Source: Luteibacter pinisoli
GTDB taxonomy: Bacteria; Pseudomonadota; Gammaproteobacteria; Xanthomonadales; Rhodanobacteraceae
Assembly: GCF_006385595.1 (NCBI RefSeq)
Contig: NZ_CP041046.1
Location: forward strand, 2,294,001-2,358,000
Direction: 5' to 3'
Length of the DNA: 64,000 nt
Shown: positions 53,761 through 62,384 of the stretch, piece after piece
How the letters are laid out: each line of letters starts with the position of its first letter
Numbering within the stretch: position 1 is the stretch's first letter
Position numbers and translations under genes: made by a program
Notes under the pieces: model-generated
Databases searched by the model: none
What the model was told of the DNA's origin: nothing
Seen by the model: the letters and a program-made list of their open reading frames with translations, nothing else

Positions 53761-55929
53761 TCAGAAGAACCGGTAGTTGAACGACACCGTATAAGTCGAC
53801 GGCGGCGCGTAATACAGGTTGCTGTACTCATCGAGCACGAAGTACTTCCGGTTGAGCAGGTTATCCCCGTTCAGCTGCACCGAGGCGCGGTCGTCGAACG
53901 CATAGCGCGCCATGGCCGTCACCAGGAACACCGACGACTGGTCCACGCGCTGCGGGCCGTTCGGGCCATCCACCGGCGTGTGGCTCGCCGCCTGCCAGTT
54001 GGTGCCACCACCGATCGTCAGCTTGTTGAGGGCGCCCGGCAACCGGTAGGTCGTGAACAGGCGCACCAGCGTACGGGGCAAGGCCGGGCGCAGCTCACCG
54101 GTGTGATCCGGGCCCTTCACGTTGAAATGCGACCAGCCGAGCGTCCCGTTCCAGTCATCGGAAAACGCGCCGGACGCTTCAAACTCATATCCCCGCGACC
54201 GCGTGCCATCCACGCTGTTGTACGCCTGGGTGATGCCATCCGGAAGCAACTGGCCCACGTCAGCTTCGGCCACGGAAGACAGGCGCGTATCGAAGAAGGT
54301 CAGCGAGGTATTCAGCGCACCGCCAAAATGACGGCCTTTGATACCCACCTCGCGACTGCTGCCGACCATCGGATCCAGGAAGCTGCCATCCGCCCGGCGG
54401 TTATCCTGCGGGTCGAAAATCTGCGTGTAGCTGGCGAACGCCGAGTACGTTGGGGTGATGTCGTAGATCAGCCCCGCATAGGGGATCGTCTTGTCCTGCT
54501 TCTGGTGATACAGACCCGCCGACGCGTCATTAGTATCGTTCATCCAGCTGGTACGACGCGCACCGACCACGAGCTTCAGCGGATCCGCCAGCGAGAAGCG
54601 CGCCGCCGCGTACAGACCCTTCTGCTCGACCCGGACCAGCGAGGCACGATCCGCCGTGGCGGCGAAATCCGGGTAGGCATACTGCCCCGTCCAGTCGAGG
54701 AAATTGCCAACGTCCGGCAAATCGCCGTGTGGGTATTCGTAAGCATCGTTGGAGTAATGCGAACCGCTGGCACAGACAACGAGATCGTGCTCGCGGCCAA
54801 ACGCTTCGAACGGACCCGACGCGTACACGTCCAGCATGTTCTGCCGCCCGTGCTGGCGGCTCCGGTACGCGTAAGGCGTGATCCCCTCCCCCGAATCGCG
54901 GTTCGGGAAGCCATACACATAGAACAACGCATCGTCGCCATCGGTCTGCCGATGGCTGGCCATGGCGTGCACCTGCCAGCCATTATCGAAGGTGTGCTTG
55001 AGGTCGGCGAAGGCCGTCTGCGTGGTCTGGTTCCAGAACGTCCAGTTGGCCGCGCTGCTGAACGACCGCGGCCATCTGATCTGCGTGCCATCGTCATAGA
55101 ACGCGGGGAACGTACCCCAGGTCACGCCGTCGGGTTTGCTCTTCTGGTAGTCGTAACCCACGCTGAGCACGGTGTTCTCGCCAAGATCCGCGTCGAGCAC
55201 CGCATAGAACACGTTCTTGGTGTTGCTGTAGCGGTCGAGGTAGGAATCGCCATCCTCATGCACGCCGACCACGCGGCCGCGCACGCTGCCCGACGCATTC
55301 AGCGGCGAGGAGATATCGAACTCCGCGCGCTTCGTATTCCACGAGCCATAGCTCACCGTCGCATCCGCCTGCAGCGTCTTGCTGTCGGCATGCTTGCGAA
55401 CGAAGTTGATCAATGCCGCCGGGCTACCCGCGCCACTCAACAGGCCCGACGCGCCACGAAGCACTTCGATGCGGTCGTAAATAGCCGTATCCAGCGTGGC
55501 ATCCGCCGACCCCGCGTTGAGGCCCGGTGCCACCGGCACGCCATCGTTGGCCACGTTCTCAATCTGGAAACCACGCGACCAGAACACCACGCGCTCGGTG
55601 TCGTACTGGCTGGACGACACACCGGTGGTGTTGTCGAGCACGGCACGGACGTTGGTGAGGTGCTGATCCTCGATCCGCTGCTCGGTGATGATGCTCAGCG
55701 ATTGCGGCGTGTCCTGCGGGGTAAGCGGCAGGCGCGTTGCCGCACTGCTTTCGTCGGCGGTATAGGTCGGCGCACGCTGGCCCTGGACGCTCACGGCATC
55801 GAGCGTGGTGGTGTCCTTTTTGGTGCTATCGCTGTGCGTGGCGTCCTGCGCGTAGGCAGCCGGCATGGCAGCGGCCAGGGCAAGCACAAGCGTGGACAGG
55901 CGCGGAATCGCGCGGTGGCGATGAGTCAT
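53761..55929 (-). CDS. TonB-dependent siderophore receptor
   Basis: A 722-residue outer-membrane receptor of the FpvA/FhuE-like siderophore group. Signal peptide to about AYAQ. A TonB-box-like TTLDAVSVQG and plug follow (RLPLTPQDTPQSLSIITEQRIED, AIYDRIEVLRGASGLLSGAGSPAALINFVRK). The barrel ends VSFNYRFF. AGGGG is 7 nt before the ATG at 55929. No FecI/FecR, FAD reductase or siderophore synthesis genes are in the window. I saw no clear Fur box. Confidence 0.93.
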   Translation of the reverse strand: MTHRHRAIPRLSTLVLALAAAMPAAYAQDATHSDSTKKDTTTLDAVSVQGQRAPTYTADESSAATRLPLTPQDTPQSLSIITEQRIEDQHLTNVRAVLDNTTGVSSSQYDTERVVFWSRGFQIENVANDGVPVAPGLNAGSADATLDTAIYDRIEVLRGASGLLSGAGSPAALINFVRKHADSKTLQADATVSYGSWNTKRAEFDISSPLNASGSVRGRVVGVHEDGDSYLDRYSNTKNVFYAVLDADLGENTVLSVGYDYQKSKPDGVTWGTFPAFYDDGTQIRWPRSFSSAANWTFWNQTTQTAFADLKHTFDNGWQVHAMASHRQTDGDDALFYVYGFPNRDSGEGITPYAYRSRQHGRQNMLDVYASGPFEAFGREHDLVVCASGSHYSNDAYEYPHGDLPDVGNFLDWTGQYAYPDFAATADRASLVRVEQKGLYAAARFSLADPLKLVVGARRTSWMNDTNDASAGLYHQKQDKTIPYAGLIYDITPTYSAFASYTQIFDPQDNRRADGSFLDPMVGSSREVGIKGRHFGGALNTSLTFFDTRLSSVAEADVGQLLPDGITQAYNSVDGTRSRGYEFEASGAFSDDWNGTLGWSHFNVKGPDHTGELRPALPRTLVRLFTTYRLPGALNKLTIGGGTNWQAASHTPVDGPNGPQRVDQSSVFLVTAMARYAFDDRASVQLNGDNLLNRKYFVLDEYSNLYYAPPSTYTVSFNYRFF

Positions 55930-56040
55930 GAAAGAGCCCCTTGAGATGGAAGTCGAGTGGACGACTGGGGCTTGCCGAGGGGGCTGGCTCATCGTTTGGC
56001 CATCCAATCTTAACACGAATGAAACGCAATCAGAAGGTGG

Positions 56041-56053
56041 CTTAACGGTTAAG
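56041..56053. promoter_or_regulatory. 13-bp palindrome upstream of the siderophore receptor
   Basis: CTTAAC-G-GTTAAG is a perfect inverted repeat 112 bp before the receptor ATG. It does not match a Fur consensus well. It may be an operator of an unknown regulator. Confidence 0.35.
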
Positions 56054-56268
56054 ATCTGCGGTTAGTAGGGTGTTTTCGCGGGGTTTCAGCGGCTTTGGCG
56101 GCCTAACCCGCAAGCTGGCGGGTTGCCAAAGGAGAGCCCTCGGTGCCCACCCTCGCTGCTCAGACATCGACTCCAGCGTTCGAAAAGGAGGGCCGCTACG
56201 CGGCCAGTTTTCCTATGGGCCTACGGCCGCGAACCGGCGGCTGGGCGGGGGTTTTCGACACGGCTTCC

Positions 56269-57511
56269 GGCGATCTCAGCTGGTCGATGCAACACCGTAG
56301 TCTGGTCAGGACGGAGGTGGGCATCATGAGCAGAACAGTTCGGCTATGGCGTCATTTGTCGACGGCGGATCGCGAGCGTATCTGGACAGATTGGCAAGCC
56401 GGGGTGTCTCCCAAGGCCATCGCCCGGCTGCTGGAGCGGGACGGCGCCCTCATCTATTACGTTTTGAGTCGGCGTGGAGGCTTTGCACCGCCACCGCGCA
56501 AGCGATCCGCTCGGACCCTTCAGCTGACTGAGCGTGAGGAGATCTCACGAGGCTTGTGCCAGGGCCATTCCCTGCGCCGTATCGCCCAGACGCTGGGGCG
56601 GGCGCCGTCCAGCATCTGTCGCGAGGTGGGGCGCAATGGCGGCCGTGACGGCTATCGCGCGGCGGAGGCCGATCAGCGCGCCTGGACGCATGCCCTGCGC
56701 CCCAAAGAGTGTCTGCTCGCTCGCCGCGGCGCACTTCGCCGTGTGGTCGCCAGCAAGCTGGCCCATCGTTGGGCACCACAACAGATCAGTGGGTGGCTTG
56801 CCCGGCGCTATCCGGACGACGACAGTATGCGGGTGTCCCACGAGACCATCTACCGCAGCCTGTTTATCCAGACACGGGGAGTGCTTAAAAAGCAGCTTCT
56901 GGCGCATCTTCGTACGCGCCGATCGGTGCGCTATCCGCTGGCCCAGGGACGCCACGGAAGGGCCCGCAAGGGTGGCCGTAGCCTGACCCCCGACGCCCTG
57001 AGGATCAGCGAGCGCCCCGCCGACGCGGACGATCGGGCGGTACCAGGGCACTGGGAGGGTGACCTGCTCGCTGGCACGCTCAGCTCGCATATCGTCACGC
57101 TCGTCGAGCGGCGATCACGCTTCGTAATGCTGATAAAAATTCCCGCGCGTGACAGCGAGACCGTGGTCGACGCCGTCGCGAAGCACATCCGCCGGCTACC
57201 GGCCCAGCTGAGGCGCTCGCTGACCTGGGATCGCGGCCCGGAGATGTCCCAGCACCAACGATTCAAGCTGGCAACCAACGTGCAGGTTTACTTTTGCGAC
57301 CCGCACAGCCCGTGGCAGCGCGGATCCAACGAGAACACCAACGGCTTGCTTCGCCAGTACTTCCCGAAGGGGCAGGACCTGAGCCATTACACCCAGGCTC
57401 AGCTCAACGCCGTGGCCAAGGAGCTGAACCAGCGACCGCGGCAAACTCTGGACTTCCAGACCCCGGCAGAGGTACTAAATCAAACCGTTGCATCGACCAG
57501 CTGAGATCGCC
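56269..57511 (+). mobile_element. IS30-family insertion sequence, intact copy
   Basis: 1243 bp bounded by perfect 25-bp terminal inverted repeats (56269-56293 and 57487-57511) that begin GGCGATCTCAGCTGG. One transposase gene fills the element, and its stop codon lies inside the right repeat. No clear target-site duplication is visible because both flanks belong to a palindromic host repeat. Confidence 0.88.
56326..57504 (+). CDS. IS30-family transposase
   Basis: 392 residues. N-terminal HTH region (LSTADRERIWTDWQAGVSPKAIARLLERD), a second HTH (LTEREEISRGLCQGHSLRRIAQTLGRAPSSICREVGRN) as in IS30, and the DDE catalytic core: GHWEGDLLAG with the first Asp, LTWDRGPEMSQH with the second, and SPWQRGSNENTNGLLRQYFPKG with the catalytic Glu. 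GGAGG is 8 nt before the ATG at 56326; the longer open frame reaches into the terminal repeat and is not coding. Appears functional. Confidence 0.95.
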   Translation: MSRTVRLWRHLSTADRERIWTDWQAGVSPKAIARLLERDGALIYYVLSRRGGFAPPPRKRSARTLQLTEREEISRGLCQGHSLRRIAQTLGRAPSSICREVGRNGGRDGYRAAEADQRAWTHALRPKECLLARRGALRRVVASKLAHRWAPQQISGWLARRYPDDDSMRVSHETIYRSLFIQTRGVLKKQLLAHLRTRRSVRYPLAQGRHGRARKGGRSLTPDALRISERPADADDRAVPGHWEGDLLAGTLSSHIVTLVERRSRFVMLIKIPARDSETVVDAVAKHIRRLPAQLRRSLTWDRGPEMSQHQRFKLATNVQVYFCDPHSPWQRGSNENTNGLLRQYFPKGQDLSHYTQAQLNAVAKELNQRPRQTLDFQTPAEVLNQTVASTS

Positions 57512-57622
57512 CCTGCCGTGACGAAAACGCGCGGCCCTCCATGGCCGCGCCCCTACGGGCCTGATCCTTCCAGCCCCCTCGCCTCCGCGAACTCGCCTCG
57601 AGGGTGGGCACCGAGGACTCTC

Positions 57623-57819
57623 TTCATCGCAGAGGCGTCGTGTCGGAAGGCCAACGCCGGCAACGTCCGCGCTGTCGCAGGCGCCCCCCCTCATACGGTG
57701 GTTGCTCCTACAAATGCACTATCGGCTGTCGTACTCACGCCAACGGCTTTCGCTCGTCGAAGTGGTAACCACCAAACCTTCGGGCGGTTGCATTCCGAGA
57801 CGAAACCTCAGGAATGAAA
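57623..57819. other. spacer between the two inverted repeat units
   Basis: About 200 bp with no gene. It contains a REP-like GTAGGAGCAACC on the minus strand (complement of GGTTGCTCCTAC at 57702-57713). It is the centre of the large inverted arrangement. Confidence 0.5.
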
Positions 57820-57929
57820 GGAGTCCTGGGTGCTCACCCTCGAGGCGAGTTTAGTGGAGCGAGGGGGCTGGAAGGATCGGGCCCGCAGGGGGTGGGCCAT
57901 GGATGGCCCAGCGTTTTCGTCACGGCAGG

Positions 57930-58684
57930 GGCGATCTCAGCTGGTCGATGCAACGGTTTGATTTAGTACCGATCGGCGCGTACGAAGATGCGCCAGAAGC
58001 TTTTTTTAAGCGGTCGCTGGTTCAGGATAAACAGGCCACGGTAGATGGTCTCGTGAGACACCCGCATACTGTCGTCCTCCGGATAGGGCCGGGCGAAGCC
58101 ACCCACTGATCTGTTGTGGTGCCCAACGATGGGCCAGTTGCGGGCGACCAAGGCGAACCTGCACGTTGGCGAGCGAGCAGAATCGTTGGGGCGCAGGGCA
58201 TGCGTCCAGGCGCGCTGATCGGCCTCGAGCGCCGCGCGATAGCGGCGGATCACGGCCGCCATTGCGCCCCACCTCGCGACAGATGCATGACGGCGCCTCG
58301 CCCCAGCGTGACGATATGCGAGCTGAGGCGATACGGCAGGTCAGGAATGGCCCTGGCACAAGCCGCGTGGAGATCTCCTCACGCTCAGTCAGCTGAAGGG
58401 TCCGAGCGTCCCTGAGCGGATTGCGCGGTGGCGGTACGAAGATGCCCACGCCGACTCAAAACGGCTAATGGTCTCGTGGGACAGATACTGTCGTCGTCCG
58501 ATAGGGCGCCGTCCCGCTCCAGCAGCCGGGCGATGGCCTTGGGAGACACCCCGGCTTGCCAATCTGTCCAGATACGCTCGCGATCCGCCGTCGACAAATG
58601 ACGCCATAGCCGAACTGTTCTGCTCATGATGCCCACCTCCGTCCTGACCAGACTACGGTGTTGCATCGACCAGCTGAGATCGCC
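57930..58684 (-). mobile_element. IS30-family insertion sequence, decayed internal-deletion copy
   Basis: 755 bp with both 25-bp terminal repeats identical to those of the intact copy (57930-57954 and 58660-58684). Relative to the intact copy it lacks 546 bp (56925-57470 equivalent), joined at a GGT shared by both breakpoints. It carries several short insertions or replacements. It could be mobilised in trans by the intact transposase, since both ends are whole. Confidence 0.85.
57937..58627 (-). pseudogene. IS30 transposase pseudogene with catalytic core deleted and patchy insertions
   Basis: The N-terminus (SRTVRLWRHLSTADRERIW) is intact, then the frame is broken several times. Residues equivalent to about 201-382, including the DDE core, are missing. 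The remaining half contains blocks that are not point mutations but copies of other parts of the same gene, for example 58305-58327 equals the complement of 57079-57101 and 58011-58025 that of 57424-57438. Confidence 0.85.
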
Positions 58685-58898
58685 GGAAGCCGTGTCGAAA
58701 ACCCCCGCCCAGCCACCGGTTCGCGGCCGAAGGCCAATAGATAAACCAGCCGCGTAGCGGCTCTCCTTCTCGAACGCAGAGCGTTGTCTGAGCAGCGAGG
58801 GTGGGCACCCAGGGCTCCACTGCGACCACGCCAGAGAGCTAACGCGATGCCGAAGGCGAGCGCCGCCGAGTCGAAGGCGAAGCCGAGCCAGACGACAA

Positions 58899-59645
58899 TC
58901 AGAACGCCACGTTCCAACCAAGGTTGATCCAGTGCTCCCGATGAGGCCCACGCTCACTGCCAATCACCAGGTCCACACTCGAATCATCCCAACCAAACCG
59001 CACACCACCCTGGTCATCAATCGTCCGGTGCGTCCACAGGCGCTCCACCAGCAACTCCCAACGCTCCGTCAACGACCACGACAAACCCGCGCCAAACAGA
59101 CTATGCGTCGAATCATGCCGCATGCGGTCAGCGCCGGCATTCAACGCCACCATCACGCGGCGTGCATCATCCAGTCCAAATGTCGTCGAAACGTAAGCCT
59201 GCACGTCTTCCTGGTGGCCATGCAGGTACGTCGCATTCGTCGCCAACGCGACGCCGATGCCCTTGGTGTCGCCGTTGCGCAACTGCCACTTTGCACCAGG
59301 GTTCGCGGTCACCCCGTGGGTGCGCTGCTCCGTGTTCAGCGACAGGCCCAGCTCGACGGCGCCCACGCCGCACGCTGGCACGGTGTAGACGCCGTTGCTG
59401 CCGTTGGACCACTCGCGCAGCCACGACTCAAGCTGGCACTTGCCGTTGCCGACGACGGACGCGTCGTCGACGTTGTAGCTGCCGCCTTCCGCATGGACAT
59501 GCGCGAAGGCAAAGAACGCCAGTACACCGAACACAAGACGCAACGAAAAAGCGCCGCGGCCACCTCGAGGGCGCCGCGGCGATAAAAGCCGGCATCTGGG
59601 GGATAGGGGCGATGCCGGACATAGCGTAGCGGCACGTCGATCCAT
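58899..59645 (-). CDS. putative outer-membrane protein
   Basis: 248 residues in the longest form. The first 33 residues are Arg/Pro-rich and unlike a protein start; a signal peptide (LRLVFGVLAFFAFAHVHA) begins at a TTG (59543) or GTG (59534), so the true start may be there. The mature part has a pair of cysteines (GKCQLESW and PACGVGAVEL) and beta strands, and ends NLGWNVAF, as outer-membrane barrels do. The N-terminal region also overlaps a DNA hairpin (59589-59618). No function assigned. Confidence 0.6.
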   Translation of the reverse strand: MDRRAATLCPASPLSPRCRLLSPRRPRGGRGAFSLRLVFGVLAFFAFAHVHAEGGSYNVDDASVVGNGKCQLESWLREWSNGSNGVYTVPACGVGAVELGLSLNTEQRTHGVTANPGAKWQLRNGDTKGIGVALATNATYLHGHQEDVQAYVSTTFGLDDARRVMVALNAGADRMRHDSTHSLFGAGLSWSLTERWELLVERLWTHRTIDDQGGVRFGWDDSSVDLVIGSERGPHREHWINLGWNVAF

Positions 59646-59687
59646 GGCTTTAACCCGTTCGGTATATTCGCAGTATGAGCAAATCTG

Positions 59688-60674
59688 TCACTTGGTCGTC
59701 GGCACGGCCGTGACTTGCGATGGTGCGGCGGGTGGCAGCAGTTTGTCCTGCGCGGCCCGTACGATGGTGCCAATGATAATGACGGCGAGTGTGACATTCG
59801 TCACCACGAACAGCGCCGGTGCCAGATCCGCGATGGCGCCGGTCAGTCCGCGTGACGTCATCGCGATCGCCGTCCCCGAAAGTGCTGTCAGTCCGAAAGT
59901 AAAACCCCAGTAACTGGGCGCGAACGGTTGCTGCATGATCCACGGCAGCAACCGGATCATCAGGAACAGTTGCAGCAACCCGTAGCCCCATGTCGCCTGG
60001 ACCATGAGCTCCGGCGCGCCCTGGGTATTCGCCAGCCATGCCGCGACGGCAACTACCGGCGGAGCGAGCTGGATGCCCAGCGTCGGCCGCAGCGGCACCG
60101 GCAGCGCCTGCGCGTGGAACAGGCGGTTCACGATGACCGACTCAAGCGAGAGCCACGCGAACACCCCCGCGCCAAGAAACAGCAAGCCCCACGACGGATA
60201 GCCCAGTGTGCCAGCGGCAATGGACGTAATAAAATTACCCGCCACCGACGGCAGGTAGATGACCGGCGTCACCGTCGTCATTTCCCGCCCGCCCTGCAGC
60301 ATGTCACCGACGCGCCACACGCTGAAAAGCACATGGCCCGCACCGCCGACCACGAGGGCCAGCAGCGCCAACCCATGCGCATGGGGCGCGAGTACCACGG
60401 CCATCAAGGCGGTGCTCGCCGGCACCAGCCCGATGAAGCAACACTGCACCGGGTGGCGTGCCTCTTCGAAGGCCGCTTCGCGGTGACCGATCCACTTCAT
60501 GGCGTAGCACGTGATCAGCACGGCCCACACCACGAAGGCCACCGTCATGATCGCTTCGCCGATGACCGGCGGCACACCCCACAGGTGGCTGGCGTTACGC
60601 CAGTTGCTGCCCAGGCCGACCAGGCCCAGGACCATGCCGAAGAACGACGCGGGAATCGACCGACGGAGCACCAT
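59688..60674 (-). CDS. tehA: TDT family transporter, TehA-like
   Basis: An inner-membrane protein of 328 residues with ten hydrophobic segments, in the tellurite-resistance/dicarboxylate transporter family and related to SLAC1 channels. Signatures are IPASFFGMVLGLVGLGSNWR, IYLPSVAGNFITSIAAGTLGYPSWGLLFLGAG and APSYWGFTFGLTALS. GAGG is 6 nt before the ATG at 60674 (a GTG four codons earlier is less likely). TehB is not adjacent. The family is thought to conduct anions or C4-dicarboxylates. Confidence 0.9.
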   Translation of the reverse strand: MVLRRSIPASFFGMVLGLVGLGSNWRNASHLWGVPPVIGEAIMTVAFVVWAVLITCYAMKWIGHREAAFEEARHPVQCCFIGLVPASTALMAVVLAPHAHGLALLALVVGGAGHVLFSVWRVGDMLQGGREMTTVTPVIYLPSVAGNFITSIAAGTLGYPSWGLLFLGAGVFAWLSLESVIVNRLFHAQALPVPLRPTLGIQLAPPVVAVAAWLANTQGAPELMVQATWGYGLLQLFLMIRLLPWIMQQPFAPSYWGFTFGLTALSGTAIAMTSRGLTGAIADLAPALFVVTNVTLAVIIIGTIVRAAQDKLLPPAAPSQVTAVPTTK

Positions 60675-60748
60675 GGCAAGCCTCACGGGTGGGAAACGCG
60701 CCCACTATCTTGAGGCCATCCGGGGTCGTCTTGGCGATTCGGCTTCGG

Positions 60749-61072
60749 TCAGTTCTTGACCCAGACGCCTGCGTGAAGCACCCATTTGCCTTTGCGGTTT
60801 TCCCAGAACGGATGCACGTAGTGGTAGCCGGGGCGATCGCGCTCCCAATGGCCGCCGACGGACTCGTAGTCATGGCCGTTCCAGCGCCAGTAACCATGGG
60901 CCCATACCCAACCCGGGCGCCCGGCGGGCTCGACTTCTTCGACGACCGGCGGCGGCTCGTGGGTCACGACCACGAGGGTTTCGTTCCGGGCCAGCCGCGG
61001 CGCCGGGGCACAGGCGGACAGGGCCAGGGCGGCGGCGAGGGCCAGGGTGGGCATGGCAAACGCTGGGCGCAT
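60749..61072 (-). CDS. YXWGXW repeat lipoprotein
   Basis: 107 residues. Signal peptide with lipobox LALSAC. The mature part has aromatic repeats of the YXWGXW/WVWxxGYW type (GRPGWVWAHGYWRWNG, VGGHWERDRPGYHYVHPFW, WVLHAGVWVKN). Such proteins are common in the envelope of beta- and gammaproteobacteria; the function is unknown. Confidence 0.85.
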   Translation of the reverse strand: MRPAFAMPTLALAAALALSACAPAPRLARNETLVVVTHEPPPVVEEVEPAGRPGWVWAHGYWRWNGHDYESVGGHWERDRPGYHYVHPFWENRKGKWVLHAGVWVKN

Positions 61073-61190
61073 GAAAATCCTTCAGGGGCAAAGGGCGAGA
61101 TTAGAACGACCCAAGGCTTTCCTGTTCATTTCATCGCCGTGCGCAGCGCGATGCGTTCGGCAGGCATTCATGCCCGCCGGACGCGAGTTT

Positions 61191-62093
61191 TCAGGGGAGC
61201 GGATTTCCGCCCGTTACGCCATACGTCTCACCGGTCACGTAGCTGGATTCGCTGGATGCCAACAGCACATACAGCGGTGCACACTCAACGGGCTGGCCCG
61301 GTCGCTTCAACGGCACCTGCGCGCCGAAGTCCCTGATCTTCTCGATCGGCTGGCCGCCCGACGGTTGCAACGCCGTCCAGAACGGCCCCGGGGCCACCGC
61401 GTTCACGCGAATGCCCTTCTCCGCCACCTGTTTCGCCAGCGACTTGGTGAAGGCCACGATGGCTGCCTTGGTCGAGGCATAGTCGAGCAGGATGTCGGAG
61501 GGCGAATACGACTGGATCGAGGCCGTGTTCACGATGGTGCTACCGGCGGGCATGATCTCCAGCGCGGCCTTGCACAGCCAGAACAGGGCATAGACGTTGG
61601 TCTTGTACGTCGCGTCGAACTGCTCCGTCGTAAGGTCGGCGATGCTTTCCTGGTGGGTCTGCTTGCCTGCGACGTTGGCGAGGATGTCGAGCCCGCCCAT
61701 CACCTCCGCGGCCTGCTTCACCAGCGAACGGCAGAACGCTTCATCCTTCAGGTCGCCCGGAATGCCCTTGGCCGCGACGCCCTCGGCTTCAACCAGCTTG
61801 ATCACTTCGCGAGCATCTGCCTCCTCTTCGGGGAGGTAGTTGATCACCACGTGCGCGCCTTCGCGGGCAAAGGCAATGGCAGCGGCGCGGCCGATGCCAC
61901 TGTCGCCGCCCGTCACCAGTGCCCGCCGGCCAGCGAGCCGGCCGTGGCCCTTGTAGCTGGTTTCACCATGGTCGGCGGGCGGGTGCAGCTTGTGCACGGT
62001 GCCGGGCGCGGACTGCTTCGGGGTGTCAAATGGCGGCCCGGGGTACTGGGTCACGGGGTTGATAAGAACCGTTTCGGTCTTGCCCTTGCTCAT
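61191..62093 (-). CDS. SDR family oxidoreductase, YghA-like
   Basis: 300 residues. The N-terminal 45-residue extension (NPVTQYPGPPFDTPKQSAPG) is characteristic of the YghA/YdaD branch of NADP-dependent aldehyde/alcohol dehydrogenases linked to general stress. Cofactor motif RRALVTGGDSGIGRAAA, NVAG, catalytic Ser/Tyr/Lys in IVNTASIQSYSPSDILLDYASTKAAI. The small hydrophilic gene 9 bp upstream is probably co-transcribed. Confidence 0.93.
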   Translation of the reverse strand: MSKGKTETVLINPVTQYPGPPFDTPKQSAPGTVHKLHPPADHGETSYKGHGRLAGRRALVTGGDSGIGRAAAIAFAREGAHVVINYLPEEEADAREVIKLVEAEGVAAKGIPGDLKDEAFCRSLVKQAAEVMGGLDILANVAGKQTHQESIADLTTEQFDATYKTNVYALFWLCKAALEIMPAGSTIVNTASIQSYSPSDILLDYASTKAAIVAFTKSLAKQVAEKGIRVNAVAPGPFWTALQPSGGQPIEKIRDFGAQVPLKRPGQPVECAPLYVLLASSESSYVTGETYGVTGGNPLP

Positions 62094-62102
62094 GCGTTGC
62101 TC

Positions 62103-62252
62103 CTACGACTTCTTCTGCTGGTTGTCTTCGCCGCTGCCATCGAGCGGATCGCCAGACGCGTCAGTTTCCCGTTCGCGCGTCGGGTTGCGCGGATGCTCAG
62201 GCACATCGTTCTGGCCCGGATGTTTCGGGGGAGCGTTCTTTTCGTTAGCCAT
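62103..62252 (-). CDS. small hydrophilic protein, 49 residues
   Basis: The protein starts MANEKNAPPKHPGQNDVPEHP and is rich in Pro, Asp, Glu, Asn and Gln with no hydrophobic core. GGAG is 7 nt before the ATG at 62252. It lies directly before the stress-type SDR gene on the same strand. It is similar in style to the 48-residue protein at 18532. The overlapping frame 62090-62278 (Arg/Thr-rich) is a shadow. Confidence 0.65.
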   Translation of the reverse strand: MANEKNAPPKHPGQNDVPEHPRNPTRERETDASGDPLDGSGEDNQQKKS

Positions 62253-62384
62253 GCGAGTTCTCCATCGGGGAACGTCAACCCTCACAGCGCCCCGTTGAAC
62301 GATGGGTAGCCAGTTCGTGAGACCGGGCGTCACACGGCATCGGCCATCACCGGTCGTCGACGGGCCGGACGAGACAGTAAGGCC

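Larger units (their letters stand above)
56131..57622. repeat. long palindromic repeat unit 1, split by an IS30-family element
   Basis: The outer ends are inverted copies: GAGAGCCCTCGGTGCCCA from 56132 through 56155 matches the reverse complement of 57599-57622 with one mismatch in 24. Closer to the element both arms carry TTTTCG(A/T)CACGGC. Without the inserted element this would be a roughly 250-bp imperfect hairpin. Unit 2 (57820-58818) is a diverged copy in the opposite orientation. Confidence 0.75.
57820..58818. repeat. long palindromic repeat unit 2, split by a decayed IS30 copy
   Basis: 57820-57842 and the reverse complement of 58796-58818 match at 21 of 23 positions. Its arms correspond to those of unit 1 in reverse order (about 110 and 134 bp), so the whole unit is an inverted, diverged copy. 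Confidence 0.72.

Noticed and set aside
50180..55944. Very long plus-strand frames (50180-52426, 53608-55944) opposite the TonB receptors
   Set aside because: Composition is Val/Arg/Gly-rich with no domains; the receptors on the minus strand have signal peptides, plug motifs and terminal Phe.
55980..56060. Fur box upstream of the siderophore receptor
   Set aside because: AT-rich bases are present, but no 19-bp sequence comes close to the Fur consensus; only an unrelated 13-bp palindrome is visible.
56143..56325. N-terminal extension of the IS30 transposase (start at 56143)
   Set aside because: The extra residues translate the host repeat and the terminal inverted repeat; a good ribosome-binding site precedes the ATG at 56326.
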